A stretch of DNA of 64,000 nt from Pseudomonas sp. SJZ074 (GTDB lineage Bacteria; Pseudomonadota; Gammaproteobacteria; Pseudomonadales; Pseudomonadaceae), in contig NZ_VIUE01000032.1 in assembly GCF_007828215.1 (NCBI RefSeq), forward strand, positions 1-64,000, given 5' to 3'. Of the stretch, positions 43,310 to 52,327 are shown in pieces. Each line of letters opens with the position of its first letter. Position 1 is the stretch's first letter. The notes under the pieces are model-generated. The model worked only from the letters and a program-made list of their open reading frames with translations, was not told the origin of the DNA and did no database searches. A program made the translations under genes and the position numbers.

Positions 43310-43627
43310 ATGCGTCTCAAACTTGCTGTCGCTACCCTAGCCTTGCTGTCTCTTCCTGTTGGCTCGGCAATGGCCGACACGTTTTGGCGTAACGTCATCT
43401 CGTCCGGTGCAACCACCGGTTCCACCTATCTGACTTTCAAGGATCACAAACTGATCGTTGCCGCTCAGGACGACGCCGGCAGCTTTGTCGCCAGTGACGG
43501 CAACATCCGCGGCCCGTACCTGGAAGCCGCGATGCAGAAGGTCCGGGCCGATAACCCAGGCTTGCAGGCCACCGACATGGAACTGGCCAACGCGATCCTG
43601 GCGAAAAACGCGGTCGCCCAGGACTGA
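43310..43627 (+). CDS. DUF2388 domain secreted protein
   Basis: A 105-residue protein with a signal peptide (MRLKLAVATLALLSLPVGSAMA, cut near residue 22) and a mature DUF2388 domain (ISSGATTGSTYLTFKDHKLI, then AAQDDAGSFVASDGNIRGPYLE). No activity is known for this family, which is common in Pseudomonas. The ATG at 43310 follows GTGGAGTCACC. It is convergent with gcvH. Confidence 0.85.
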   Translation: MRLKLAVATLALLSLPVGSAMADTFWRNVISSGATTGSTYLTFKDHKLIVAAQDDAGSFVASDGNIRGPYLEAAMQKVRADNPGLQATDMELANAILAKNAVAQD

Positions 43628-43641
43628 TCCAATCCCATGAA

Positions 43642-43671
43642 AAATGCCGCTCAATGGAGCGGCATTTTTTT
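43642..43671 (+). terminator. Rho-independent terminator after the DUF2388 gene
   Basis: AAATGCCGCTC pairs with GAGCGGCATTT around AATG, followed by a T-run. It lies 15 bases past the stop. Confidence 0.9.
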
Positions 43672-43688
43672 GCCTGGCAAATAACTTC

Positions 43689-43780
43689 CTGTGGGAGCGA
43701 GCCTGCTCGCGATACCGGTAGGTCAGCAATATTCATGCTGACTGACACGCCGCCATCGCGAGCAGGCTCGCTCCCACATC
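43689..43780. repeat. REP doublet (inverted pair)
   Basis: CTGTGGGAGCGAGCCTGCTCGC at 43689 faces GCGAGCAGGCTCGCTCCCACAT at 43758. It occupies the place where gcvP would lie if the locus matched PAO1. Confidence 0.85.
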
Positions 43781-43789
43781 AGCTGTTCG

Positions 43790-44176
43790 TCACTCGCCGA
43801 TGGTAGCCTTGTAGCTAGCCGCATCAAGCAACTTGCCGAGGTCAGCATCGGCACTGGAAGGCTTGAGCTTGAAGATCCAGGCGTTGTACGGCTCGGAGTT
43901 CAGCAGTTCCGGCGAACCGGTCAGCTCTTCGTTGACAGCGATCACTACGCCGTCGACTGGGGCATAGATATCCGAAGCAGCCTTTACCGACTCCACCACG
44001 CCCGCCACGTCAGAGGCTTTAAGATCCTTACCGATCTCCGGCAAATCGACAAATACCACGTCACCCAGCGCTTCCTGAGCATGATCGGAAATGCCCACGA
44101 TGACGTTACCGTCAGCGTCCAACTTCGCCCACTCATGACTTTCGGCAAAACGCAGTTCGGCAGGGATATCACTCAT
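43790..44176 (-). CDS. gcvH: Glycine cleavage system H protein
   Basis: A 128-residue lipoyl carrier of glycine cleavage. The lipoylated lysine is in VVESVKAASDIYAP (about residue 65). It shuttles the aminomethyl group between the P, T and L proteins. The ATG at 44176 follows GAGGACACAGAAT; the open frame begins five codons earlier. It follows gcvT by 52 bp. Confidence 0.95.
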   Translation of the reverse strand: MSDIPAELRFAESHEWAKLDADGNVIVGISDHAQEALGDVVFVDLPEIGKDLKASDVAGVVESVKAASDIYAPVDGVVIAVNEELTGSPELLNSEPYNAWIFKLKPSSADADLGKLLDAASYKATIGE

Positions 44177-44228
44177 ATTCTGTGTCCTCAAGAGAAAGTG
44201 TCAGCGGCCAGCGGCCCGCCGTGAACGG

Positions 44229-45311
44229 TTAAATCAGGGTTTTACCATGGCGGACGAAGGTCGGTTTGACCACCCGTACCGGGTACCACTTACCACGAAT
44301 TTCCACCTCGGCTCGGTCGGCGGTAGCCGTCGGAACACGCGCCAGGGCGATTGACTTGCTAAGCGTAGGAGAAAAACTGCCACTGGTGATCTCACCTTCG
44401 CCCACATCGGCGATACGAACCACCTGATGGGCGCGCAAGACGCCACGCTCTTCCAGCACCAGCCCAACCAGTTTGTGTTGCACGCCGCCCGCCAACTCGG
44501 CTTCCAGCGCACTGCGGCCGATGAATTGGCGGCTCGCCGGCTCCCAGGCGATGCTCCAGGCCATGTTCGAGGCCAACGGGGAAATATCCTGGTGGATATC
44601 CTGACCATAGAGGTTCATGCCGGCTTCCAAGCGCAAGGTATCGCGAGCACCAAGGCCAATGGGCGAAATGCCCGCCCCCACCAGATCATTGAAAAAGCTC
44701 GGCGCCTCGTGGGCGGGCAGGACAATCTCCAGGCCGTCCTCACCGGTGTAGCCCGTGCGCGCGATGAACCAGTCACCGTCGACACGGCCTTCGAAGGGCT
44801 TGAGCTGCTGGATCAACTGGCCGCGCGATTGCGAGACCAGCTCGGCAATCTTGTGCCGGGCCTGGGGCCCTTGGATGGCCAGCATCGCCAGTTCGGGACG
44901 TTCGCGCAGTTGCACCTCGTATTCCCCGAGCTGCGCCTGCATCCAGGTCAGATCCTGGTCCCGGGTGGAGGCGTTGAAGACCAGTCGGTAACCGTCGTCG
45001 ACGCGGTAGACAATCATGTCGTCGACGATGCCGCCCTGCTCGTTGAGCATGGCGCTGTAGAGGGCACTTCCCGTGTCCTGCAAGCGATCGACGTCGTTGG
45101 CGAGCAAGTGCTGCAGCCAAGCCTTGGCCTGGGTACCGGCAACATCGATCACCGTCATGTGGGATACATCGAACACACCGCAATCGCGACGCACCTGATG
45201 GTGCTCCTCGACTTGCGAGCCGTAATGCAGAGGCATATCCCAACCGCCAAAATCGACCATCTTCGCGCCGAGGGCGAGATGAAGGTCATACAGAGGCGTA
45301 CGCTGTCCCAT
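44229..45311 (-). CDS. gcvT: Glycine cleavage system T protein (aminomethyltransferase)
   Basis: A 360-residue tetrahydrofolate-dependent aminomethyltransferase. Clear features are the N-terminal TPLYDLHLALGAKMVDFGGW, GVFDVSHM, the folate region GYTGEDGLEIVL, and LGARDTLRLEAGMNLYGQD. The ATG at 45311 follows GGAAGGAGAAACCC. No gcvP is found next to it, contrary to PAO1. A known glycine riboswitch consensus was not recognised in its leader. Confidence 0.95.
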   Translation of the reverse strand: MGQRTPLYDLHLALGAKMVDFGGWDMPLHYGSQVEEHHQVRRDCGVFDVSHMTVIDVAGTQAKAWLQHLLANDVDRLQDTGSALYSAMLNEQGGIVDDMIVYRVDDGYRLVFNASTRDQDLTWMQAQLGEYEVQLRERPELAMLAIQGPQARHKIAELVSQSRGQLIQQLKPFEGRVDGDWFIARTGYTGEDGLEIVLPAHEAPSFFNDLVGAGISPIGLGARDTLRLEAGMNLYGQDIHQDISPLASNMAWSIAWEPASRQFIGRSALEAELAGGVQHKLVGLVLEERGVLRAHQVVRIADVGEGEITSGSFSPTLSKSIALARVPTATADRAEVEIRGKWYPVRVVKPTFVRHGKTLI

Positions 45312-45466
45312 GGGTTTCTCCTTCCGGGCTTGGCGAAGGTGCGGATGGACACTGCGTAGCGCGAGCGTCTGGAAAAAGGAGTTTTCTGACGCTCTCAGTT
45401 GTCCGGTCCGACAGACGGACCGCACCGAATGCCGCGCATTGTAGCCGCATGAGGTAGGACTGGCAC

Positions 45467-45632
45467 CTAGTGTTCTGTCTCGGAAATAAGCTGTTCACTG
45501 TTGGCGGCGTCTTGGGCGCCCGGCCGGCGTTGCCACTCCTCGCCATAGCCCTGCTATGACTCGTCGCGGCGCCTTGTCCGGACACCCAAGCCACTCGCCA
45601 AAAGAGAACGTATTTCCGAGACAGGACACTAG
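45467..45632. mobile_element. MITE-like element, copy 2 (166 bp)
   Basis: It begins CTAGTGTTCTGTCTCGGAAATA and ends with the inverse of CTAGTGTCCTGTCTCGGAAATA, terminal inverted repeats of 22 bp with one mismatch. The internal hairpin CATAGCCCTGCTATG and TCGTCGCGGCGCC at 45534-45576 are shared with the copy at 38616. The last bases CTA at 45629-45631 form the stop codon of the iron permease gene. No transposase is present, so it would move only in trans. Confidence 0.8.
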
Positions 45633-47245
45633 CTGTTTCGATGGGCCGAACGTCGTATCAATCCGATGACCGGCAACAACCCCACCAGCACCAACGTCAG
45701 CGCCGGCAGCGCGGCCCGGGCCCACTCCCCTTCGCTGGTCATCTCGAAAATCCGCACCGCCAGCGTGTCCCAGCCGAACGGGCGCATCAGCAAGGTCGCG
45801 GGCATTTCCTTGAGCACGTCGACGAACACCAGCAACGCGGCGCTCAGAGTGCCCGGTAGCAGCAACGGCAGATACACCTTGAAAAACAATCGCGACCCAC
45901 TGACACCGAGACTGCGTGCGGCTTCAGGCAACGATGGGCGGATTCGTCCAAGGCTGCTTTCCAGGGGGCCGTACGCCACGGCCAGGAAACGCACCAGATA
46001 GGCCAGCAGCAGGGCCGACAGGCTGCCCAGCAGCAAGGGCTTGCCCGCGCCACCGAGCAAGGTCGACAGAGGGATAACCAGCTCACGATCCAGATAGCTG
46101 AACGCAAGCATGATCGACACCGCCAGCACCGAACCCGGCAAGGCATACCCCAGGTTCGCAAGCCCCACGCCGGCGCGAATAGCCCGGGTCGGGGCCAGGC
46201 GCCGGGCGAAGGCCAGCAACAACGCCACGCAAACGGTGACAAGCGCCGCCAGCCCCCCCAGGTAAAGGGTGTGGACAATCAACCCGGCATAGCGCTCATC
46301 CAGATCGAAACGGCCTCGTTGCCAAAACCACACCACCAGTTGCAGAACCGGGATGACAAATGCGCAGACGAATACCAGCAGGCACCAACCGCTGGCCGCT
46401 GCTGCCTTGAGACCGCGCAAGGTATACAAAGCCTTGACCCTGGGTCGTTCGTTACTGGCTCGCTGGGCCCCCCGGGCCCGGCGTTCGCCGTAGAGCACCA
46501 GCATCACCGCCAGCAACAACAGGCTGGCCAGTTGGGCAGCACTGGATAGGCTGAAGAAGCCGTACCAGGTCTTGTAGATGGCAGTGGTGAAGGTGTCGAA
46601 GTTGAACACCGACACCGCTCCGAAATCCGCCAGGGTTTCCATCAACGCCAGCGCCACACCCGCCCCAATGGCCGGCCGGGCCATCGGCAATGCCACGCGC
46701 CAGAACGCCTGCCACGGCGATTGTCCAAGTACCCGTGCCGCTTCCATCAAGCCCTTGCCCTGGGCCAGGAACGCACTGCGCGCCAGCAGGTACACGTAGG
46801 GATAAAAGACCAGGACCAGCACCAGGATCACCCCGCCGGTGGAACGGACCCGGGGCATGCGCAGACCGCTGCCGAACCAGTCCCGCAGCAGGGTCTGCAC
46901 CGGACCGGCAAAGTCCAGCAGGCCCACGAAAACAAACGCCAGCACGTAGGCCGGGATCGCGAACGGCAGCATCAATGCCCAGTCGAGCCAACGACGGCCC
47001 GGGAACTCACACAGACTGGTGAGCCAGGCAAGACTGACACCCAGCACCGTCACACCTGAACCCACACCCACGATCAGCGTCACGGTGTTGCCCAACAGAC
47101 GCGGCATCTGGGTGTCCCACAGGTGGGACCAGATCTGCGGGTCGATGCTTTGCCAGGACAGCAGCAGCACGCTCAAGGGCAACAGGACCAGCGCGGCGAC
47201 GGCGAAGACCAGGGGGTACCAGCGGCGTTGGGCGGGATGGGTCAA
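45629..47245 (-). CDS. Ferric iron ABC transporter permease (FbpB/HitB-like)
   Basis: A 538-residue inner-membrane permease with two similar halves (about 12 membrane segments) and two EAA loops (EAARVLGQSPWQAFWRVALP; EAARSLGVSGSRLFFKVYLP). It imports ferric iron delivered by the neighbouring binding protein. No ATG is available near the N-terminus, so a TTG at 47245 (LTHPAQRR) is proposed; a TTG at 47287 is the alternative. Its stop codon lies in the terminal repeat of the MITE-like element. No ATPase gene is adjacent, so the third component is elsewhere. Confidence 0.85.
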   Translation of the reverse strand: MTHPAQRRWYPLVFAVAALVLLPLSVLLLSWQSIDPQIWSHLWDTQMPRLLGNTVTLIVGVGSGVTVLGVSLAWLTSLCEFPGRRWLDWALMLPFAIPAYVLAFVFVGLLDFAGPVQTLLRDWFGSGLRMPRVRSTGGVILVLVLVFYPYVYLLARSAFLAQGKGLMEAARVLGQSPWQAFWRVALPMARPAIGAGVALALMETLADFGAVSVFNFDTFTTAIYKTWYGFFSLSSAAQLASLLLLAVMLVLYGERRARGAQRASNERPRVKALYTLRGLKAAAASGWCLLVFVCAFVIPVLQLVVWFWQRGRFDLDERYAGLIVHTLYLGGLAALVTVCVALLLAFARRLAPTRAIRAGVGLANLGYALPGSVLAVSIMLAFSYLDRELVIPLSTLLGGAGKPLLLGSLSALLLAYLVRFLAVAYGPLESSLGRIRPSLPEAARSLGVSGSRLFFKVYLPLLLPGTLSAALLVFVDVLKEMPATLLMRPFGWDTLAVRIFEMTSEGEWARAALPALTLVLVGLLPVIGLIRRSAHRNS

Positions 47246-47290
47246 GGAAGGTGCTCGTTCAAATGATGCATGGGCAGGCTCACACAAAAC

Positions 47291-47322
47291 CTGTGGCGAG
47301 GGGATTTATCCCCTCGCCACAG
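47291..47322. repeat. 32-bp palindromic repeat
   Basis: CTGTGGCGAGGGGATTTATC and its inverse (CTCGCCACAG end) form a long hairpin between the iron permease and binding-protein genes. A near-identical copy is at 59305 and a half copy at 6401. It lies 46 bp before the TTG start and could affect the ratio of permease to binding protein. Confidence 0.75.
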
Positions 47323-47340
47323 GGAACCTCGCCCCGTATG

Positions 47341-48345
47341 TCAATTCCAACCCGCCCGGTCCATCATACGAATGGCTTCGGCCTGGCGCTTGCCCGCCAC
47401 CTCCACCGGCAGCGTGTCGGCCTTGAACTTGCCCCAGGCTGCGACTTCCTTTGACGGCTCCACTTTGGGATTGGCCGGAAACTCCTGGTTCACGTCGGCA
47501 AAGATACTTTGCGCCTCGGGCGTGGTCATCCACTCCACCAGTTTCTTCGCCGCCTCCGGGTGCGGTGCGTGCCGGGTCAGGCCGATACCCGACAGGTTGA
47601 TGTGCCCCCCCCGGTCGGCCTGGTTCGGCCAGAACAGCTTCACTTTCAGGTCCGGCTTCTGCTGGTGCAGACGGCCGTAATAATAGGTGTTGACGATGCC
47701 GACGTCGCACTGCCCGGCATTGATCGCCTCAAGCAGCGCGGTGTCGTCGGAGAACACGTCGGTGGATAGGTTCCGGACCCAGCCCTTGAGGATCTTCTCG
47801 GCTTTTTCCGCACCATGGGTTTCGATCAGGGTGGCGGTCAGGGACTGGTTGTAAACTTTCTTCGAAGTGCGCAGGCACAGACGACCTTCCCATTGGTCGT
47901 CTGCCAGGGCTTCGTAGGTGGTCAGCTCGTCGGGTTTGACCCGGTCGGTGGAGTAGGCAATGGTCCGTGCCCGCAGGCTCAAGCCGGTCCAGGCATGGGA
48001 AGAGGCACGGTATTGGGAGGGGATGTTGGCGTCGATCACCGGGGAGGTGAAGGGCTGGAGAATCCCCATCTGCTCGGCCTGCCAAAGATTGCCGGCGTCC
48101 ACGGTAAGCAACAGGTCGGCGGTGGCATTTTCACCTTCGGCCTTGATGCGCTGCATCAACGGCGCTTCCTTGTCGGTAATGAACTTCACCGATACACCGG
48201 TCTTTTGGGTGTAGGCATCGAAGACCGGCTTGATCAGCTCATCGATGCGCGAGGAGTAGACCACCACCTCATCGGCGGCCTGCGCGGCAGTGGAGCCGAT
48301 CAGGGTCAGGGCGAGGGCGGACAGCAGGCGCTTGGGTGCCAACAT
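47341..48345 (-). CDS. Ferric iron-binding periplasmic protein (FbpA-like)
   Basis: A 334-residue periplasmic binding protein with a signal peptide (ends STAAQA, about residue 23) followed by DEVVVYSSRIDELIKPVF. The tyrosine ligands for ferric iron are in NTYYYGRL near residue 217. It delivers Fe(III) to the adjacent permease. The ATG at 48345 follows GAGAGACCGCTTCC. A Fur-box-like sequence lies about 30 bp upstream (48376-48398). Confidence 0.88.
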   Translation of the reverse strand: MLAPKRLLSALALTLIGSTAAQAADEVVVYSSRIDELIKPVFDAYTQKTGVSVKFITDKEAPLMQRIKAEGENATADLLLTVDAGNLWQAEQMGILQPFTSPVIDANIPSQYRASSHAWTGLSLRARTIAYSTDRVKPDELTTYEALADDQWEGRLCLRTSKKVYNQSLTATLIETHGAEKAEKILKGWVRNLSTDVFSDDTALLEAINAGQCDVGIVNTYYYGRLHQQKPDLKVKLFWPNQADRGGHINLSGIGLTRHAPHPEAAKKLVEWMTTPEAQSIFADVNQEFPANPKVEPSKEVAAWGKFKADTLPVEVAGKRQAEAIRMMDRAGWN

Positions 48346-48375
48346 GGAAGCGGTCTCTCGATGGGTGAACGAGCG

Positions 48376-48398
48376 CAAATGATAAAGACTCACATTTG
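48376..48398 (-). promoter_or_regulatory. Candidate Fur box upstream of the iron-binding protein
   Basis: CAAATG and CATTTG flank an AT-rich centre (ATAAAGACTCA), 31 bases upstream of the start. This resembles the 19-bp Fur palindrome in its outer arms but differs in the centre, so it is only a candidate for iron control. Confidence 0.35.
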
Positions 48399-48498
48399 GC
48401 AGCTCAATCAAACAGTGGGTGGAGACATTTCCAAATGTTGCTGTCGTGGGGAATGGGATGGCTGCTCGCGATGAGGCCATAAGCCCAAGGCCAAAATC

Positions 48499-49722
48499 TC
48501 AAGCCTTGGCCAGATCCGGCAGATCCCCGATCAACCCCAGCGCCTCGCGCACGAACAACGCCTTGGCCTCGGGCAGGCGGTCCACCAGCTTCAACCCGGT
48601 ATTGCGCAACCAGCGTACCGGCAATGGATCGGCCTGGAACAGCCGCTCGAAACCTTCCATCGCTGCCATCAGCGCCAGGTTATGGGGCATGCGCCGCCGC
48701 TCGTAGCGGCTCAGCACCTTGACGTCCGCCAGCCGCTCGCCTCGTGCGGCGGCCTGCAGCAGCACTTCGGCCAGCACCGCCGCATCAAGGAAACCCAGGT
48801 TCACGCCCTGCCCGGCCAGCGGGTGAATGGTGTGGGCCGCATCGCCGATCAAGGCCAGGCCTTCGGCCACGTAGCGTTTGGCGTGGCGCTGGCGCAAGGG
48901 TACGCACAGGCGCGGATCGGCGCTGAGGACCTGGCCGAGCCGGCCTTCAAAGGCCCGCTCCAGCTCGGTGCAGAAACCGCCGTCATCCAGCGCCATCAAG
49001 CGCTGCGCCTCGCCAGGGGTCGTGGACCAGACAATCGAACACCAATCGTGCCGGCCGTCGCGCTCCAGGGGCAGGAAAGCCAGCGGACCGTTGTCGGTGA
49101 AGCGCTGCCACGCCGTCATTCGATGGGGTTTGGTACTGCGCACGCTGGTGACGATGGCATGGTGCAGGTAATCCCACTCGCGGGTGGCGACCCCCGTCAG
49201 GCGGCGCACGGCGGAATTCGCGCCATCGGCGGCGATGACCAGCGGTGCCCGCAGGGTGCGACCATCGGCCAGGGTCAGCAGCCAGTCATCGCCGGAGCGG
49301 CGCATCTGCTCGAGTCGCGCGTTGGCGAGCAGACCCAGGTCGCAATCATGCAACCGGTCCAGCAATGCATCCTGCACCACACGGTTTTCAACGATATGCC
49401 CCAGGGTGTCGGCATGCAGGCTTTCGGCGGAAAAATGAATCTGTCCGGTGCCGCTGCCATCCCAGACGTGCATGTCGGTGTAGGGACTGGCGCGGCGGGT
49501 GGCGATGCCATCCCAGACGCCAAGGCGTTCGAGGATCCGCTGGCTGGCCGTCGACAAGGCACTGACCCGGGGTTCGAATGCCGCCTGGGAATCGAAGGGT
49601 TTGACGCTCATCGGGCTGCCGTCGAGCAACAACACCTGCAAGCCACTGCTCTGCAACGCCAGCGCAAGGGCGCTGCCGACCATACCGGCGCCGACAATCA
49701 GCAGATCTGCACGCAATTCCAT
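48499..49722 (-). CDS. FAD-dependent ubiquinone monooxygenase, UbiI/VisC-like
   Basis: A 407-residue flavoprotein of the UbiH/UbiF/VisC group. The FAD dinucleotide fold is GAGMVGSALALAL at the N-terminus, DG motif VIAADGANSAVR near residue 168, and GDAAHTIHPLAGQGVNLG near residue 282. It hydroxylates the ubiquinone ring. It is the last gene in a four-gene ubi/pep operon and corresponds to PAO1 PA5221 (visC). Which carbon it hydroxylates cannot be told from the sequence. Confidence 0.88.
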   Translation of the reverse strand: MELRADLLIVGAGMVGSALALALQSSGLQVLLLDGSPMSVKPFDSQAAFEPRVSALSTASQRILERLGVWDGIATRRASPYTDMHVWDGSGTGQIHFSAESLHADTLGHIVENRVVQDALLDRLHDCDLGLLANARLEQMRRSGDDWLLTLADGRTLRAPLVIAADGANSAVRRLTGVATREWDYLHHAIVTSVRSTKPHRMTAWQRFTDNGPLAFLPLERDGRHDWCSIVWSTTPGEAQRLMALDDGGFCTELERAFEGRLGQVLSADPRLCVPLRQRHAKRYVAEGLALIGDAAHTIHPLAGQGVNLGFLDAAVLAEVLLQAAARGERLADVKVLSRYERRRMPHNLALMAAMEGFERLFQADPLPVRWLRNTGLKLVDRLPEAKALFVREALGLIGDLPDLAKA

Positions 49723-49783
49723 GCTTTATGCCTGTTTTGCGGGCGACATGAGCCGCCCATGAAAAGAATATTCAATCCCATGC

Positions 49784-50971
49784 CTACACATCGGGCCGGG
49801 TCCCAAGGCCCATGGCCTGACGGGCGAACCAGCGCTTGGCGGGGGGCAACGCGTCGAGACCGAGCAAGCCGAGGTTACGGGCCACCGACACCAGTGGCAG
49901 GCGACTGCTGAACAGCCGCGTGACCTGGTCGGAGAAACCCACCGTCAAGACCTGGTCCATCCGCTGGCGCTCGCGATAGGCTTGCAGCACGGCAAAATCC
50001 CCCGGGGCGCTTTCACTGTCCAGCAAGGCATCGGCCAGAGCCTGGGCGTCGCGCAGCGACAGGTTGAAGCCCTGCCCGGCAATCGGATGCAAGCTGTGGG
50101 CGGCATTGCCCAGAATCGCCAGATGCGGGCGCACCTGCTCCTCGGCCTCCACCAGCGCCAAGGGGTACAGATGTCGCACGCCCACCTGTTTCAAGGCACC
50201 CAGGCGATAGCCGAACACACTCTGCAATTCGCTGAGGAAACTGCGCTCGTCGAGGTCCGCCAGCCGCTGTGCATCCATGCCCTGACGGGTCCAGACCAGG
50301 GCGCAGCGATTCTCCGGCAGCGGCAGCAAGGCCATCGGGCCGTCATCGGTGAAGCGCTCGAAGGCCATGCCGTCGTGGGCTTCACCGGGAGTGATGTTGG
50401 CAATCAACGCGCTCTGGTCATACGGTCGATGGCGTACACCGACGCCCAACTGTTCCCGAAGACCGGAACGGCCGCCGTCGGCCAGCACCGCCAGGTCGCA
50501 CTCCAAGAGCGTTTCGTCATCCAGGGTCAGGCGATAACCGCCCTCCTGCGGCTCCATCCGAGTGACTTGCGCCGGGCAACGCCAACTGACCACGTCCTTG
50601 TCCAGGCCTTGCCACAGGCACTGACCAAGCCAGGCGTTTTCCACTACATAGCCCAGGGCCGGGACACCTTCCTCGCTGGCCGACAGCCTCGCCGTGGAAA
50701 ACCGTCCCCGATCGGACACATGGATCTGCTTGATAGGCTCGGCACGCTGGGATATTTCCTGCCAGCGTCCCAGGCGCTGATAGATTTGCCGGGAGCCAAA
50801 GGACAACGCCGAGGACCGGGCATCGTAGCTCGGTTGCCAGGCATGGCCAGGGGCGAAGGGCTCGATCAGGACGATCTTCCAGCCCCGGGCCTTGGCACCA
50901 GCTTGCAGGGCCAGTGCCAGGCTCGCACCGACCAGGCCACCGCCAATGATGGCCAGAGTGACCCGACTCAT
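49784..50971 (-). CDS. ubiH: 2-octaprenyl-6-methoxyphenol hydroxylase UbiH
   Basis: A 395-residue FAD-dependent monooxygenase paralogous to its neighbour. It has GGGLVGASLALAL (FAD), LADGGRSGLREQL, and GNAAHSLHPIAGQGFNLSLR, with Asn replacing the usual Asp in GDAAH as in E. coli UbiH. It acts in ubiquinone synthesis. Its ATG overlaps the pepP stop by 4 bases. Gene order pepP-ubiH-visC is conserved in gamma-proteobacteria. Confidence 0.9.
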   Translation of the reverse strand: MSRVTLAIIGGGLVGASLALALQAGAKARGWKIVLIEPFAPGHAWQPSYDARSSALSFGSRQIYQRLGRWQEISQRAEPIKQIHVSDRGRFSTARLSASEEGVPALGYVVENAWLGQCLWQGLDKDVVSWRCPAQVTRMEPQEGGYRLTLDDETLLECDLAVLADGGRSGLREQLGVGVRHRPYDQSALIANITPGEAHDGMAFERFTDDGPMALLPLPENRCALVWTRQGMDAQRLADLDERSFLSELQSVFGYRLGALKQVGVRHLYPLALVEAEEQVRPHLAILGNAAHSLHPIAGQGFNLSLRDAQALADALLDSESAPGDFAVLQAYRERQRMDQVLTVGFSDQVTRLFSSRLPLVSVARNLGLLGLDALPPAKRWFARQAMGLGTRPDV

Positions 50972-52302
50972 GCCACTTGTTCCCGTGCATCGGCCATCAG
51001 GGCCTCGATTTCAGCGACGGTCTTGGGCACGCCCCGGGTCAGGATCTCACAACCGCTTCTGGTCACCACCACATCATCCTCGATACGCACACCTATGCCG
51101 CGCCATTTTTTCGCTACGCTGCGGTTGTTTGGAGCAATGTAGATGCCCGGCTCCACAGTCAGTGTCATGCCGACTTCCAGCACCCGCCATTCACCGCCGA
51201 CGCGGTATTCGCCCACATCGTGCACATCCATGCCCAGCCAGTGGCCAGCGCGGTGCATGTAGAACGCCCGGTAGGCTTCGCTGGCGATCAACTCGTCCAC
51301 CTCACCCTCCAACAGCCCAAGGCGCACCAGCCCCTCGGTAATGACCTGGACCGTCGCCTCATGGGCCTGGTTCCAGTGCTTGTCCGGCGCGATCTCGGCA
51401 AACGCCGCTTCCTGGGCCGCCAGCACCAGCTCGTAGATCGCCTTCTGCTCGGGGGAAAACCGGCCGTTGACCGGCCAGGTCCGCGTGATGTCGCTGGCGT
51501 AGCAGTCGATTTCACAACCGGCGTCGATCAGCACCAGATCGCCATCCTTGAGCAGCGCGTCGTTCTGCTGGTAATGCAGGATGCAGCTATTGCGGCCCGC
51601 CGCGACAATCGAGCCATAGGCCGGCATTTTCGCCCCGCCCTTGCGGAACTCGTAATCCAGCTCGGCTTCCAGGCTGTACTCGTAGAGCCCGGGCCGCGCC
51701 GCCTGCATCGCCCGGACATGCGCCTGGGCGGAGATCCGCGCCGCTTCACGCATGACCTTCACTTCCGCCGCCGATTTATACAGGCGCATGTCGTGCAGCA
51801 AATGATCCAGGGCAACGAATTCGTTCGGCGGCTGGGCGCCGAGGTTGGCCTTGGAGCGAATCACGTTGATCCACTCCATGAGGTGCCGGTCGAATTCCGG
51901 GTTGCTGCCCATGGCCGAATACACCCGGTCGCGGCCTTCGATCAGGCCCGGCAGGATGTCGTCGATGTCGGTGATGGGAAATGCGTCGTCGGCGCCGTAA
52001 TCCCGGATCGCGCCTTCCTGCCCGGCGCGCAGGCCATCCCACAACTCACGCTCGGCGTTGCGCTCGCGGCAGAACAGGATGTATTCGCCATGGGCCCGTC
52101 CAGGCATCAACACGATCACCGCCTGCGGCTCGGGAAAGCCGCTGAGGTATTGGAAGTCGCTGTCCTGACGGTAGACATGCTCGACGTCGCGGTTGCGGAT
52201 CGCAACGGCGGCGGCGGGCAGGATTGCGATACTGTTTGGCTCCATCTGCGCCATCAGGGCCTTTCGACGACGGCTGTATTCCGACTTCGGGATATGAATC
52301 AT
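50968..52302 (-). CDS. pepP: Xaa-Pro aminopeptidase P
   Basis: A 444-residue M24 metallopeptidase removing N-terminal residues before proline. Metal ligands occur in LVLIDAGCEIDCYASDITRT (two Asp), HRAGHWLGMDVHD (His), TVEPGIY (Glu) and VRIEDDVVVT (Glu). The N-terminal domain (residues about 1-170) is the creatinase-like non-catalytic part. It is upstream of ubiH in the ygfB-pepP-ubiH-visC operon. Confidence 0.94.
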   Translation of the reverse strand: MIHIPKSEYSRRRKALMAQMEPNSIAILPAAAVAIRNRDVEHVYRQDSDFQYLSGFPEPQAVIVLMPGRAHGEYILFCRERNAERELWDGLRAGQEGAIRDYGADDAFPITDIDDILPGLIEGRDRVYSAMGSNPEFDRHLMEWINVIRSKANLGAQPPNEFVALDHLLHDMRLYKSAAEVKVMREAARISAQAHVRAMQAARPGLYEYSLEAELDYEFRKGGAKMPAYGSIVAAGRNSCILHYQQNDALLKDGDLVLIDAGCEIDCYASDITRTWPVNGRFSPEQKAIYELVLAAQEAAFAEIAPDKHWNQAHEATVQVITEGLVRLGLLEGEVDELIASEAYRAFYMHRAGHWLGMDVHDVGEYRVGGEWRVLEVGMTLTVEPGIYIAPNNRSVAKKWRGIGVRIEDDVVVTRSGCEILTRGVPKTVAEIEALMADAREQVA

Positions 52303-52327
52303 GGGCAGACGGTATTCCCTCTAAAAT

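Noticed and set aside
45312..45466. Glycine riboswitch upstream of gcvT
   Set aside because: The leader has inverted repeats (for example CGGTCCG/CGGACCG near 45408-45424) but I could not fit the conserved glycine aptamer cores. Infernal with the Rfam glycine model would decide.
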